Notes under the pieces: generated by a model
What the model was told of the DNA's origin: nothing
Database searches by the model: none
What the model saw: the letters and a program-made list of their open reading frames with translations, nothing else
Shown here: positions 1-6,430 of the stretch, in pieces
Layout: every line of letters begins with the position of its first letter
How positions within the stretch are numbered: the first letter of the stretch is position 1
Position numbers and translations under genes: made by a program
Assembly: GCA_034006965.1 (NCBI GenBank)
Contig: JAVERU010000044.1
Span: 1 to 21,638 of the forward strand
Direction of reading: 5' to 3'
Origin: Perlabentimonas sp034006965
Lineage (GTDB): Bacteria > Bacteroidota > Bacteroidia > Bacteroidales > Tenuifilaceae
DNA length: 21,638 nucleotides

Positions 1-2
1 GG

Positions 3-1193
3 GGTGCTCGATTCAAGGAGCGCGAATTCAACGCCACCCAGTTCAACTTTCGTATTAAGCAGAATATGATTGTCGACCCCAATAATTTGGATACATACTT
101 TAATCAGCCAAACCTAGAGAACGACTTTTTCACCATCGAAACATTTAGGGGCAACCAGTATGTTCCAAATGTTTTAAAACCTCAGGAGTATGGTGGAACT
201 CAAATTATCTCAGGCGGCTATTTAAACTTTGAGTACAATGTAACCCCAAAATTTACCGCGCTGTTAGGTGTAAGAGCCGAAAGCATTTACCAAGATGTAC
301 GGTGGAATACTCAGCTCGACCCTCGTGACAGAAGCGATGCTATTGAAAAACTCGGAGTGCTCCCAAGCATTACAACTCGATACGAGATATCTGAAAAGCA
401 AAACCTTAGGCTTGCCGCTAGCAAAACATACACCTTGCCCCAGTTTAAGGAGCGTGCCCTGTTTATTTACGAGGAGGTTACGCAGGTTAAGCTCGGAAAC
501 CCCGATTTGTACGCATCGGATAACTATAACCTGGATGTGAAGTGGGAGCTATTCCCAAGCAGCGGAGAGGTTATCTCCATCACTGGTTACGGAAAGTACA
601 TCTTGAACCCTATTAACGAAGTCACCATATCATCGGCTACTAGCGACATATCTTTCCTTAATACTGGCGACTGGGGCTATGTGGCTGGCGTGGAGTTCGA
701 ACTACGTAAAAGCATATACAGCGGTAGTTCAACCAGGCTCAATGGTGGGGTTAATGCCTCGTATTTACATACCGACCAAATGCTCGATTCCGATAAAATT
801 TCTGATGAAACCAACTACCGTGTTCGCTTTACCCACGACAAGGCAAAGTTTTCGGGCGCATCAGACTGGCTTGTTAATGCAGACTTAACACTAATCAAAG
901 ATTTTAACGACTCCCAAAGCAACGTTATGGTAACCCTTGCATACAACTACACTTCCGACAACATCTATGCAATAGGCACAAACGCCGCTGGGAATATAGT
1001 GAACAAAGCAATAAATTCTCTCGATTTGGTTGTGAAATCCAACGTTAACAAACGCTTTTCGGTTAGCGCCAGCCTTAAAAACATTCTGGATTCCAAAGTT
1101 GAAAGAGTGCAGGAAAACCTAAATGGTCCCATTACAGTGATGTCCTACCAAATGGGGGTACTTGCCAGTTTAAAGTTGGGCTACCGATTTTAG
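3..1193 (+). CDS. TonB-dependent receptor, C-terminal barrel (5' partial)
   Basis: The reading frame is open from the first bases, so only the last ~396 residues are present; the signal peptide, plug and first strands lie outside the window. What is visible is a string of alternating aromatic/polar beta-strand segments typical of the 22-strand barrel of TonB-dependent receptors, for example FTALLGVRAES, NLRLAASKTYTLPQF, YNLDVKWELFPSSGEVISITGYGKY and the final strand QMGVLASLKLGYRF. The terminal phenylalanine is the usual outer-membrane protein C-terminal signal. Such receptors import ligands such as siderophores, vitamins or oligomers across the outer membrane using TonB-ExbBD energy. The absence of the plug prevents a substrate call. 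A methionine at 66 is internal and should not be taken as the start. The next gene has its own promoter-like box, so co-transcription is uncertain. Confidence 0.88.
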   Translation, partial: GARFKEREFNATQFNFRIKQNMIVDPNNLDTYFNQPNLENDFFTIETFRGNQYVPNVLKPQEYGGTQIISGGYLNFEYNVTPKFTALLGVRAESIYQDVRWNTQLDPRDRSDAIEKLGVLPSITTRYEISEKQNLRLAASKTYTLPQFKERALFIYEEVTQVKLGNPDLYASDNYNLDVKWELFPSSGEVISITGYGKYILNPINEVTISSATSDISFLNTGDWGYVAGVEFELRKSIYSGSSTRLNGGVNASYLHTDQMLDSDKISDETNYRVRFTHDKAKFSGASDWLVNADLTLIKDFNDSQSNVMVTLAYNYTSDNIYAIGTNAAGNIVNKAINSLDLVVKSNVNKRFSVSASLKNILDSKVERVQENLNGPITVMSYQMGVLASLKLGYRF

Positions 1194-1259
1194 CTCTTGC
1201 TTTATCCAATCTTAATACTAACATAAGGTACAGTTAGCTAGTAAAAGGTTTGGCCGGGC

Positions 1260-1267
1260 TACTTTTG
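1260..1267 (+). promoter_or_regulatory. Candidate -7 promoter box TACTTTTG
   Basis: Perfect match to the Bacteroidota -7 consensus TAnnTTTG, 37 nt before the ATG of the beta-helix lipoprotein gene. No clear -33 TTG-type box was seen at the usual distance, so this is a motif-based call only. Confidence 0.5.
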
Positions 1268-1304
1268 TCGTAAATAAATTTACTAACCTAAACACACAAG
1301 ACAA

Positions 1305-2462
1305 ATGAAAAAGACACTTTTTGGATTAACAGCAATCCTTTTAACTTTTGCGGTGGCAACCACAAGTTGTAAGGAAGATTCGGATCCAGAACCTGACACA
1401 AACCAAATGGATCCTAACGATTGGCAGGGTGATATCTCCGACAAGGTTACCCTCGATCCAGCAAAAACTTACAAGCTAACAGGAATGATTGATGTGCTTG
1501 AAGGAGGAGAGCTAACAATTCCAGCAGGTACCCTAATTGAAGGGGTTGGTGGCACCTCTGCTGCAATTGTTGTTCACCAAGGAGGAAAAATCTTTGTTAA
1601 CGGAACCAAGGATAAACCAGTTGTAATGACATCGGGTTTGGCACAGAAGAATCGTGGCGATTGGGGTGGACTTGTTATTTGCGGAAGTGCCACTTGTAAC
1701 TCTGGCGGAGGTATGTCGGAGGTAGGCGATGTTCCCTATGGCGGTAACATTGACGATGACAACTCAGGTGTTATTCGTTACCTTAGGATTGAATACTCGG
1801 GTGCAGCATTCAATAGCGAGAAGGAGTACAATGGCCTTTCACTGTTTGGAGTGGGCAGCGGAACAACTATTGAGTATGTTCAAATTTACGAAAATGCTGA
1901 TGATGGCATAGAGTTCTACGGTGGCACTGTTACTGCTGATTATATCGTAAGTTCGCATATCGAGGATGATATGTTCGATTGGACCGAAGGATGGTCTGGT
2001 AGCGGATCGAACTGGTATGGTAAAAATGACCAAGGGTATGGTAACAGGGGCATGGAATGCGATAATTGGTCGAAAAATTTTAGCGCAACTCCAGTAGCAA
2101 ACCCAACCATTTCAAACGTAACGTTAATTGGAAGTGGTGATCAAGGCGATGAGCCTCAAGGGATGATGCTAAGAGCAGGAACTGCTGGAAGTATAGACAA
2201 TGTAGTGGTGAAAAACTGGAAAACTGGCATCGAGGTTCGTAGCGACGAATCCATTGCAAACATTGCAAACAGTAGCCTAAAGGTAACCAACATTAAGTTT
2301 GTTGATGTTGCAGCTGAGCTGGTGGTTAAAAATTCCGATAACGAAACAGTAACAGGCGAGGAGCATACCGCTCTTTACACGGTAAATGAAAATGCCACAG
2401 GTGCTGGTGCAGGAACGGCAGTGCCAGAGTGGGCTAAAGGCTGGACGGTAGGCTTATTGTAA
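1305..2462 (+). CDS. Surface-type lipoprotein with parallel beta-helix fold
   Basis: A 385-residue protein with an N-terminal lipoprotein signal: hydrophobic stretch to about residue 20 and a lipobox ending ATTSC, lipidated at Cys22. The residues after it (K-E-D-S-D) resemble the K-(D/E)2 lipoprotein export signal known from Bacteroidota, so outer-leaflet display is likely. From about residue 65 it contains short repeated strands rich in G, N, D and V (GGELTIPAGTLIEGVGG, GGKIFVNGTKDKPVVMTS, GTTIEYVQIYENADDGIEF), the pattern of a right-handed beta-helix. Relatives of this type are commonly encoded beside TonB-dependent receptors and are often annotated only as hypothetical or, misleadingly, as multidrug transporters. 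It follows a receptor gene by 111 bp and ends at a terminator, so it may act as that receptor's surface partner; this is inference. No enzyme catalytic motif was recognised. Confidence 0.8.
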   Translation: MKKTLFGLTAILLTFAVATTSCKEDSDPEPDTNQMDPNDWQGDISDKVTLDPAKTYKLTGMIDVLEGGELTIPAGTLIEGVGGTSAAIVVHQGGKIFVNGTKDKPVVMTSGLAQKNRGDWGGLVICGSATCNSGGGMSEVGDVPYGGNIDDDNSGVIRYLRIEYSGAAFNSEKEYNGLSLFGVGSGTTIEYVQIYENADDGIEFYGGTVTADYIVSSHIEDDMFDWTEGWSGSGSNWYGKNDQGYGNRGMECDNWSKNFSATPVANPTISNVTLIGSGDQGDEPQGMMLRAGTAGSIDNVVVKNWKTGIEVRSDESIANIANSSLKVTNIKFVDVAAELVVKNSDNETVTGEEHTALYTVNENATGAGAGTAVPEWAKGWTVGLL

Positions 2463-2487
2463 CAAGTAGAGCAGGATAAAAACAAAG

Positions 2488-2520
2488 AAACTTGCCAGAG
2501 ATGGCAGGTTTTTTTGTTTT
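2488..2520 (+). terminator. Rho-independent terminator after beta-helix lipoprotein
   Basis: Stem CTTGCCA / TGGCAGG with a GAGA loop (2491-2508, one G-U pair), followed directly by a T-rich run to 2520. It lies 28 nt after the stop codon and separates the lipoprotein gene from the response regulator. Confidence 0.85.
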
Positions 2521-2569
2521 TAAACAATACCTTTACCTAAAGCTAATATTTATTTAACATTGCAATCGC

Positions 2570-2577
2570 TAGCTTTG
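2570..2577 (+). promoter_or_regulatory. Candidate -7 promoter box TAGCTTTG
   Basis: Perfect match to TAnnTTTG, 66 nt upstream of the preferred start codon of the response regulator and just after the preceding terminator. This agrees with the regulator having its own transcript. Confidence 0.5.
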
Positions 2578-2643
2578 TTTATCATTGTCCGATAAATACT
2601 TTTAGTTATTAACCAGCTCCTTTAAATATTGGATAAAGCTCCA

Positions 2644-3333
2644 ATGAACAACTCAAACTATCGAATTCTACTGGTTGACGACGAGCCCGATATTCTGGAG
2701 TTCGTTAGCTACAATCTGCGAAAGGACAATTTTCAAGTTTACACCGCAAGCAATGGGCGCGACGCCATTGCAATGGCCGAGGAGATACACCCGCACCTAA
2801 TTTTACTTGATGTGATGATGCCCGAGATGGATGGCGTTGAAACCTGTGAGGAGATTCGCCGGCACAGCACCCTTAAGGATACGCTGGTAGCTTTCCTTAC
2901 GGCTCGAGGCGAAGACTACTCCCAGATTGCAGGGTTCGACGCAGGTGGCGACGACTACATCACCAAGCCAATTAAACCAAAGGTTTTGGTTAGCAGGGTA
3001 AAGGCTTTGCTTAAGCGGGTTGATCTGAAAATTTTTGAGGATACCCCCACAGCCCTTTCTGAGAAAGGAATACTGATCGATAAGGAGAGGTACGTGGTGA
3101 TGAAGGATGGGGAGGAGATTACCCTGCCCAAGAAAGAATTCGAGCTGCTAACCCTTTTGTTTAGCAGGCCGCAAAAGGTGTTTACCCGCGACGAAATCTT
3201 CGCAACGGTATGGGGCGATAATATCATTGTGGGCGACCGAACCATTGATGTTCACATCAGAAAACTCCGCGAAAAGATTGGCGATGAGTTTATTCGTACC
3301 GTAAAGGGTGTGGGGTACAAGTTTATGGACTAA
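2644..3333 (+). CDS. OmpR/PhoB-family response regulator
   Basis: A 229-residue two-domain DNA-binding response regulator. Receiver domain residues 7-125: acidic pair D12/D13, phospho-acceptor D56 in LLDVMMPEMDG, switch Thr86 and Lys108 in ITKP are all present, so it should be phosphorylatable. The C-terminal half (about 130-228) is a winged-helix transcriptional regulatory domain, with LPKKEFELL, VFTRDEIFATVWG and RTIDVHIRKLREKIG as hallmarks. The overall match is to the PhoB-like group of Bacteroidota. The frame can be extended 15 bp to a TTG at 2629, but the ATG at 2644 starts exactly where the family normally begins. No histidine kinase is next to it on either side, so it is an orphan as far as this window shows. 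A promoter-like box lies at 2570. Family is certain; the phosphate role is only a guess. Confidence 0.93.
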   Translation: MNNSNYRILLVDDEPDILEFVSYNLRKDNFQVYTASNGRDAIAMAEEIHPHLILLDVMMPEMDGVETCEEIRRHSTLKDTLVAFLTARGEDYSQIAGFDAGGDDYITKPIKPKVLVSRVKALLKRVDLKIFEDTPTALSEKGILIDKERYVVMKDGEEITLPKKEFELLTLLFSRPQKVFTRDEIFATVWGDNIIVGDRTIDVHIRKLREKIGDEFIRTVKGVGYKFMD

Positions 3334-3377
3334 CCTTTGTAATTATTATTCGTTATTTGATACCTATATCATTTTTG

Positions 3378-3563
3378 CGTCATTGCGATCCCGACGTTGT
3401 TTGTCGGGAGATGTAATCTTTAGCTCTGATTTACAGTAAATTGCATCTTTGTTAAAAGTACTCCCTGTCTACCGCCTGCCTGCCGCCTGCCTGCCGCCTG
3501 CCTGCCGGCAAAGGCAGGGCAAAGGCAGGCCAAAGGCAGGGCAAAGGCAGGCTCGCAATGTCG
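3378..3563. repeat. Intergenic MITE-like repeat element with inverted ends
   Basis: The 338-bp gap between the response regulator and hemerythrin genes holds a compound repeat. Its ends are imperfect inverted copies: CGTCATTGCGA at 3378-3388 and TCGCAATGTCG at 3553-3563 (10/11). Next to the left end is a 7-bp hairpin TCCCGAC/GTCGGGA (3389-3409), which could also end transcription from the regulator. The right half carries phased 11-bp repeats (separate entry). Ends beginning GTCATTGCGA are common in intergenic repeats of Bacteroidota. No transposase is encoded, so this is a non-autonomous or decayed element. Confidence 0.55.
3472..3553. repeat. Phased 11-bp repeats in opposing arms
   Basis: Three consecutive copies of CCGCCTGCCTG (3472-3482, 3483-3493, 3494-3504), a CCGGC centre (3505-3509), then four consecutive copies of an AAAGGCAGGSC unit (3510-3520, 3521-3531, 3532-3542, 3543-3553). 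The left units carry GCCTGCC and the right units its near complement GGCAGG, so the arms can pair into a GC-rich cruciform or RNA hairpin in several registers. The local composition is far more GC-rich than the flanks. An ORF (3449-3667) crosses it but has low-complexity sequence and is not credible. Confidence 0.85.
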
Positions 3564-3634
3564 AATTCATTATTATTTTGTTGTATCATAAGTTTTTCAT
3601 CACTTTAGGCATATTTGCGGATAATAATTATTCG

Positions 3635-3642
3635 TTAATTTG
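3635..3642 (+). promoter_or_regulatory. Possible variant -7 box TTAATTTG before hemerythrin
   Basis: One mismatch to TAnnTTTG, 29 nt before the hemerythrin ATG. The same octamer occurs before three other genes in this window. Weak on its own. Confidence 0.3.
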
Positions 3643-3671
3643 CATAAGCAAACAAATCGAATACTAATCCC

Positions 3672-4079
3672 ATGGAACTATTTAAATGGAGCAGTCGCTA
3701 CAGCGTGTGGGTAGATAGTATTGATGAGGATCACAAGGGGCTTTTCGAGCTAATAAATACCCTTTACTCTTCGCTTACCCAAGGTCAAGCACAAGATATT
3801 CTTTCCGAAGTTTTGGATAAGCTATTCGTGTACGCCCAAAAGCACTTTAGGCGTGAGGAGTCGTTGCTTAGGGAGGCCAGCTATCCCTACTTGGCAAATC
3901 ATATCGCCCTGCATGAGTACTTTGAGCAGTCGATAGTGAGGTATAATAAGCAGCTGAAGTACAATCCCTCATCGCTATCCATCGAGATCCTTTCATTCCT
4001 TCGCGATTGGCTAATTCAGCATATACAGGGAGTCGATATGGATTACGTTCCCTACCTAAAGGCCAAAAATTTAAGCTAA
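3672..4079 (+). CDS. Bacteriohemerythrin (diiron O2-binding protein)
   Basis: A 135-residue single-domain hemerythrin, the usual length. All seven diiron ligands can be placed: H21 (in DEDHKGLFELIN), H58 and E62 (in KHFRREES), H77 and H81 (in NHIALHEYF), H117 and D122 (in HIQGVDMDY). The conserved start FKWSSRYSVWVDSID also fits. Members of this family reversibly bind O2 (some sense or deliver it, or handle NO or iron) in the cytoplasm of microaerophiles and anaerobes. There is no fused chemotaxis or GGDEF domain, so a storage, delivery or detoxification role is more likely than signalling. The gene lies 31 bp ahead of a GNAT acetyltransferase in the same direction, so the two may share a transcript. 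The first ATG of the frame gives the full-length domain. Confidence 0.95.
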   Translation: MELFKWSSRYSVWVDSIDEDHKGLFELINTLYSSLTQGQAQDILSEVLDKLFVYAQKHFRREESLLREASYPYLANHIALHEYFEQSIVRYNKQLKYNPSSLSIEILSFLRDWLIQHIQGVDMDYVPYLKAKNLS

Positions 4080-4110
4080 CTAACCTTTGCAGGTAAATCC
4101 TTGTGCTATT

Positions 4111-4551
4111 ATGATGGTAGATGTGCATATCAGAAGTTATAAGCCTGAAGATTTTGATCAGGTTATGTCGCTTTGGGTTGCAACTGGCTTGGGAAATCCA
4201 CAGCGAGGCGACAATCAACAGATTGTAGAGCATAGCATTTCGCTCGGTGGCGAGCTGCTGGTTGCCGTTACTCCCAGCCATGAGGTGGTGGGCACCGCGT
4301 GGATGACTTTTGATGGGCGAAGGCTGCATCTTCACCATTTTGGCGTGCTACCCAAATATCAACGCCGAGGAATTGGCGATTTACTAACCCGCGAATCGCT
4401 TCGCTTTGCCAAGCGAAAGGGCTACCAAATAAAGCTTGAGGTACACCAATCCAACGCAGCCGCCATTGCGCTATACAAAAAGCACGGCTTCCAGTTCCTA
4501 GGCGATTACGATGTGTACATTGTTAGGGATATTCAATCGATAGATGGATAG
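4111..4551 (+). CDS. GNAT-family N-acetyltransferase
   Basis: About 146 residues with one GNAT fold. It starts with the common IRSYKPEDFDQVMSLW first strand and helix. Strand 4 is LHLHHFGVLPKYQRRGIGDLL, where Q-R-R-G-I-G is the acetyl-CoA pyrophosphate-binding loop (motif A), and LEVHQSNAAAIALYKKHGFQFLG is motif B. Such enzymes transfer an acetyl group from acetyl-CoA to an amine of a small molecule or protein; the acceptor cannot be predicted. The frame is open back to a TTG at 4087, but ATG 4111 (or the next codon, ATG 4114) fits the family start. It follows the hemerythrin gene closely. No terminator was seen after it. Confidence 0.9.
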   Translation: MMVDVHIRSYKPEDFDQVMSLWVATGLGNPQRGDNQQIVEHSISLGGELLVAVTPSHEVVGTAWMTFDGRRLHLHHFGVLPKYQRRGIGDLLTRESLRFAKRKGYQIKLEVHQSNAAAIALYKKHGFQFLGDYDVYIVRDIQSIDG

Positions 4552-4943
4552 ATGGGGGCGTATTAAACTCAAGCACCGTTCGGCTATAGGCTCTCGCCTC
4601 AGTCGTAGTTATCTCTTCGGGTTTACCTGCTCTACCTGTTGGTAGACAGGCTCTGGTAGGTTCTACCCAGCAAGTATAGCTAAAACTCCGATTCTGGTTG
4701 AGCATTCTGATGTGAGGAACTTTATACACAGCTAACCGACTGCTGGAGTCTTTGCAAAAAAGCCTGCCTCAACTGCAACCAGGTCCGAATGGGGCCGAAG
4801 CTAAGGAGTAAATTCTTGGAGTGCGATTGTTTGTTGTGTGGGAGCAACCCACAAGGATAGACCGACGGTGGTACAACCACCTCCGAACGGAGAATAGACC
4901 GACTGCGGTTCAACCATCGTAACGAAGGGTCAAATTCGATTTC
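4552..4943. other. 392-bp gene-free block between GNAT and HAD genes
   Basis: No credible gene on either strand; the two minus-strand frames here (4523-4729 and 4722-4913) lack any recognisable domain and one spans a palindromic CCTGT/GGTAGACAGG repeat at about 4621-4660. The block contains a short hairpin (TGTGGG/CCCACA, 4837-4853) and a 37-bp imperfect tandem repeat (4857-4930). It looks like decayed repetitive or mobile DNA. It also lies at the 3' end of both flanking genes, so some hairpins may terminate transcription. Confidence 0.5.
4857..4930. repeat. Imperfect 37-bp tandem repeat, two copies
   Basis: Copy 1 (4857-4893) and copy 2 (4894-4930) both begin ATAGACCGAC and continue with GGT-CAACCA-CGAACG-type blocks; they differ at several positions. 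The repeat ends just before the stop of the HAD gene, on the opposite strand. No matching unit was seen elsewhere in the window. Confidence 0.65.
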
Positions 4944-5774
4944 CTAAATCTTAATCATCCTTCCCACCGCATCGCTAAACCCCGATTCGTTATTCGATCG
5001 CACTACCCTAAACTGCCCTTTTAGCTCGTCTGGTGCATTATCTACCATAAAGCTATGCGGTGTGTGGTTTAGCATATCCAAATCGTTGTAATCGTTGCCA
5101 ATGGCCATTAGCTCGTTGGGCCTAACGGCAAGGTTCTGGCAAAGCCATTCAATACCATAGGCCTTGGATACATCACTACGAAAAATCTCCATCCAAATGG
5201 ATTGCCCATCCAGGGGCGATGTGGCTCGAATAACCTTTAGGTCGGGAAACTTGGTTTTTAAAGATTCAAACCACTTCACATCACAGGGGAGAATAACTAT
5301 GATCTGAGTAGCATCCGATTCGTAAGCCACACCCGGGATGTAGGGCTGACAGAACTGGGAGTATATTTGTACCCTGCGGGTAAAGTCGGGGTTGCTCTTG
5401 CTGCTCTGGTGGTATAAAAATCGATGGTTGGTAGGAATGGGTTCATGCACCATAAAATCTACTCCATGGGCTACTAGCTCATCCACAACACCCTGCACCT
5501 GGGTGCTGGTAATTTGGGTTGTGTAGAGTATTTGGTTATCGCTCCACTTTATGGCACCTGCCCCCGACGAGAAAACCAGGTAGTCGATGGGAAAATCGCT
5601 TGGGATAACCTTTCCGAAAGAGTATGGCGATCGGCCTGTGGCAACTACCCTAGCAACACCCATCTTGCCAAGCCGATGTAATGTGTTTAGATCCTCATCG
5701 CTAACCATCTCGGTGGAGGTTAGTAAGGTGCCATCGAGGTCGGTTACCACCATTTTTATAGGAGTGTTGCTCAT
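4944..5774 (-). CDS. Cof-type HAD-superfamily phosphatase
   Basis: A 276-residue haloacid dehalogenase-type phosphatase of the Cof/YidA (subclass IIB) group, near the usual 270 residues. Motif I is VVTDLDGTLL with nucleophile D12 and acid/base D14; motif II is the Thr in ATGRSP; motif III is the Lys in SDVSKAYGI; motif IV is GNDYNDLDML, giving the Mg2+-binding acidic residues. The IIB cap sits between motifs II and III. These soluble enzymes remove phosphate from sugar phosphates, FMN or similar metabolites; the exact substrate is unknown. It is transcribed away from the 6084 gene, with a perfect TAGCTTTG box on its strand at 5823-5830. All catalytic motifs are intact. Confidence 0.95.
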   Translation of the reverse strand: MSNTPIKMVVTDLDGTLLTSTEMVSDEDLNTLHRLGKMGVARVVATGRSPYSFGKVIPSDFPIDYLVFSSGAGAIKWSDNQILYTTQITSTQVQGVVDELVAHGVDFMVHEPIPTNHRFLYHQSSKSNPDFTRRVQIYSQFCQPYIPGVAYESDATQIIVILPCDVKWFESLKTKFPDLKVIRATSPLDGQSIWMEIFRSDVSKAYGIEWLCQNLAVRPNELMAIGNDYNDLDMLNHTPHSFMVDNAPDELKGQFRVVRSNNESGFSDAVGRMIKI

Positions 5775-5822
5775 GCGTATGCGGGTGTTTTGCTAACCAC
5801 CGATTATTCAAAAATCAAGGGC

Positions 5823-5830
5823 CAAAGCTA
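5823..5830 (-). promoter_or_regulatory. Candidate -7 box TAGCTTTG for HAD gene
   Basis: On the minus strand this reads TAGCTTTG, a perfect TAnnTTTG match, 48 nt upstream of the HAD start codon. A TTTA at about 5853-5856 (minus strand) is 22 nt further upstream and could be a loose -33 element. Confidence 0.5.
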
Positions 5831-5916
5831 AACATTATGAAATGGTATTCGTTAAACCAATACGGACAAAGTAAGGTATGCTGACAAAGCACACAAATTT
5901 ATCAAATCTTTTAAGA

Positions 5917-5944
5917 AGCCCCAAAAGTAGTTGCTTTTAGGGCT
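5917..5944. other. Hairpin in divergent intergenic region
   Basis: AGCCCCAAAAG (5917-5927) and CTTTTAGGGCT (5934-5944) can pair over 11 positions with one mismatch around a 6-nt loop. It lies in the 309-bp gap between divergent genes, where no terminator is needed. A second short inverted pair (ACAGC / GCTGT) follows at about 5950-5970. The rest of the gap is AT-rich and shows only promoter-like motifs. Confidence 0.5.
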
Positions 5945-6022
5945 GTGCTACAGCTTGCCGTGCGGCTGTCGGTTTGTAAGTTAATATGAGTTAACAAGCA
6001 TTAATTCACGCTTAATAATTTT

Positions 6023-6030
6023 TTAATTTG
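6023..6030 (+). promoter_or_regulatory. Possible variant -7 box TTAATTTG before small HTH gene
   Basis: Octamer one mismatch from TAnnTTTG, 53 nt upstream of the start codon at 6084, in a T-rich run. Weak on its own. Confidence 0.25.
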
Positions 6031-6083
6031 AATTGTATTCTTTATTTTTATAGCACATTATTACTTAACTAAACAGCAAAGCT

Positions 6084-6347
6084 ATGTCGAAAACAATCAC
6101 ATTTAACGAGCTCAGGAGGGTTAAGGACCAACTTCCTGATGGGACTATGCAGATTATTGCAGAGAAGTTGAACCTGAATGCGGAGACCGTTCGTAATTAT
6201 TTTGGCGGCACCAATTGGGAGAATGGCGAATCTGTAGGGTTTCATTACGAGCAAGGACCCGATGGCGGAATTGTGACACTTGACGACACCACTATACTTG
6301 ATTTGGCATACGATATGATAGAAAACCAAGCCAAAGCCGAAGTGTAG
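6084..6347 (+). CDS. Small conserved HTH-like protein, function unknown
   Basis: An 87-residue protein. The middle (about 20-42) reads MQIIAEKLNLNAETVRNYFGG, with the spacing of a helix-turn-helix: an AEKL helix, a turn at N-L-N, and a recognition-like helix AETVRNYF. After it comes an acidic tail with EQGPDGGIVTLDDTTILDLAYDMIE. From memory, close relatives with the same order of motifs (FNELR, LPDG, ETVRNFFGG, GPDGGIV-LDDT) occur widely in Bacteroidota and are labelled hypothetical or DNA-binding. Neither a metal site nor an enzyme motif is visible. The gene stands alone: a divergent HAD gene upstream, and a strong hairpin directly after it. Its short length, single transcription unit and conservation suggest a highly expressed nucleoid or regulatory protein, which is inference. 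Confidence 0.8.
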   Translation: MSKTITFNELRRVKDQLPDGTMQIIAEKLNLNAETVRNYFGGTNWENGESVGFHYEQGPDGGIVTLDDTTILDLAYDMIENQAKAEV

Positions 6348-6368
6348 TCGATTAAACGTATTGGCGGG

Positions 6369-6403
6369 CAGAGGCAGAAATCAACTTTCTGCCTCTGTTC
6401 ATT
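6369..6403 (+). terminator. Terminator-like hairpin after small HTH gene
   Basis: Perfect 12-bp stem CAGAGGCAGAAA / TTTCTGCCTCTG with a TCAAC loop (6369-6397), followed by TTCATTT. The T-run is short, but the stem is strong and lies 21 nt past the stop codon. Confidence 0.75.
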
Positions 6404-6430
6404 TGTTGCCCTTTGTACTAAATCTGTATT

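Noticed and set aside
3472..3553. Possible CRISPR array
   Set aside because: Units are 11 bp and contiguous without spacers, and no cas gene is present.
3449..3667. 72-residue plus-strand ORF across the 11-bp repeats
   Set aside because: Its sequence is the direct translation of the repeat units (low-complexity, A/C/P/R/G/Q-rich), with no domain and no credible start context.
3868..4338. 156-residue minus-strand ORF
   Set aside because: It lies antisense to the hemerythrin and GNAT genes, both of which have complete family motifs; the antisense frame shows none.
4523..4913. Two minus-strand ORFs of 68 and 63 residues in the gene-free block
   Set aside because: No domain, signal or conserved motif is visible; one translates a palindromic repeat. 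More likely decayed or repetitive DNA.
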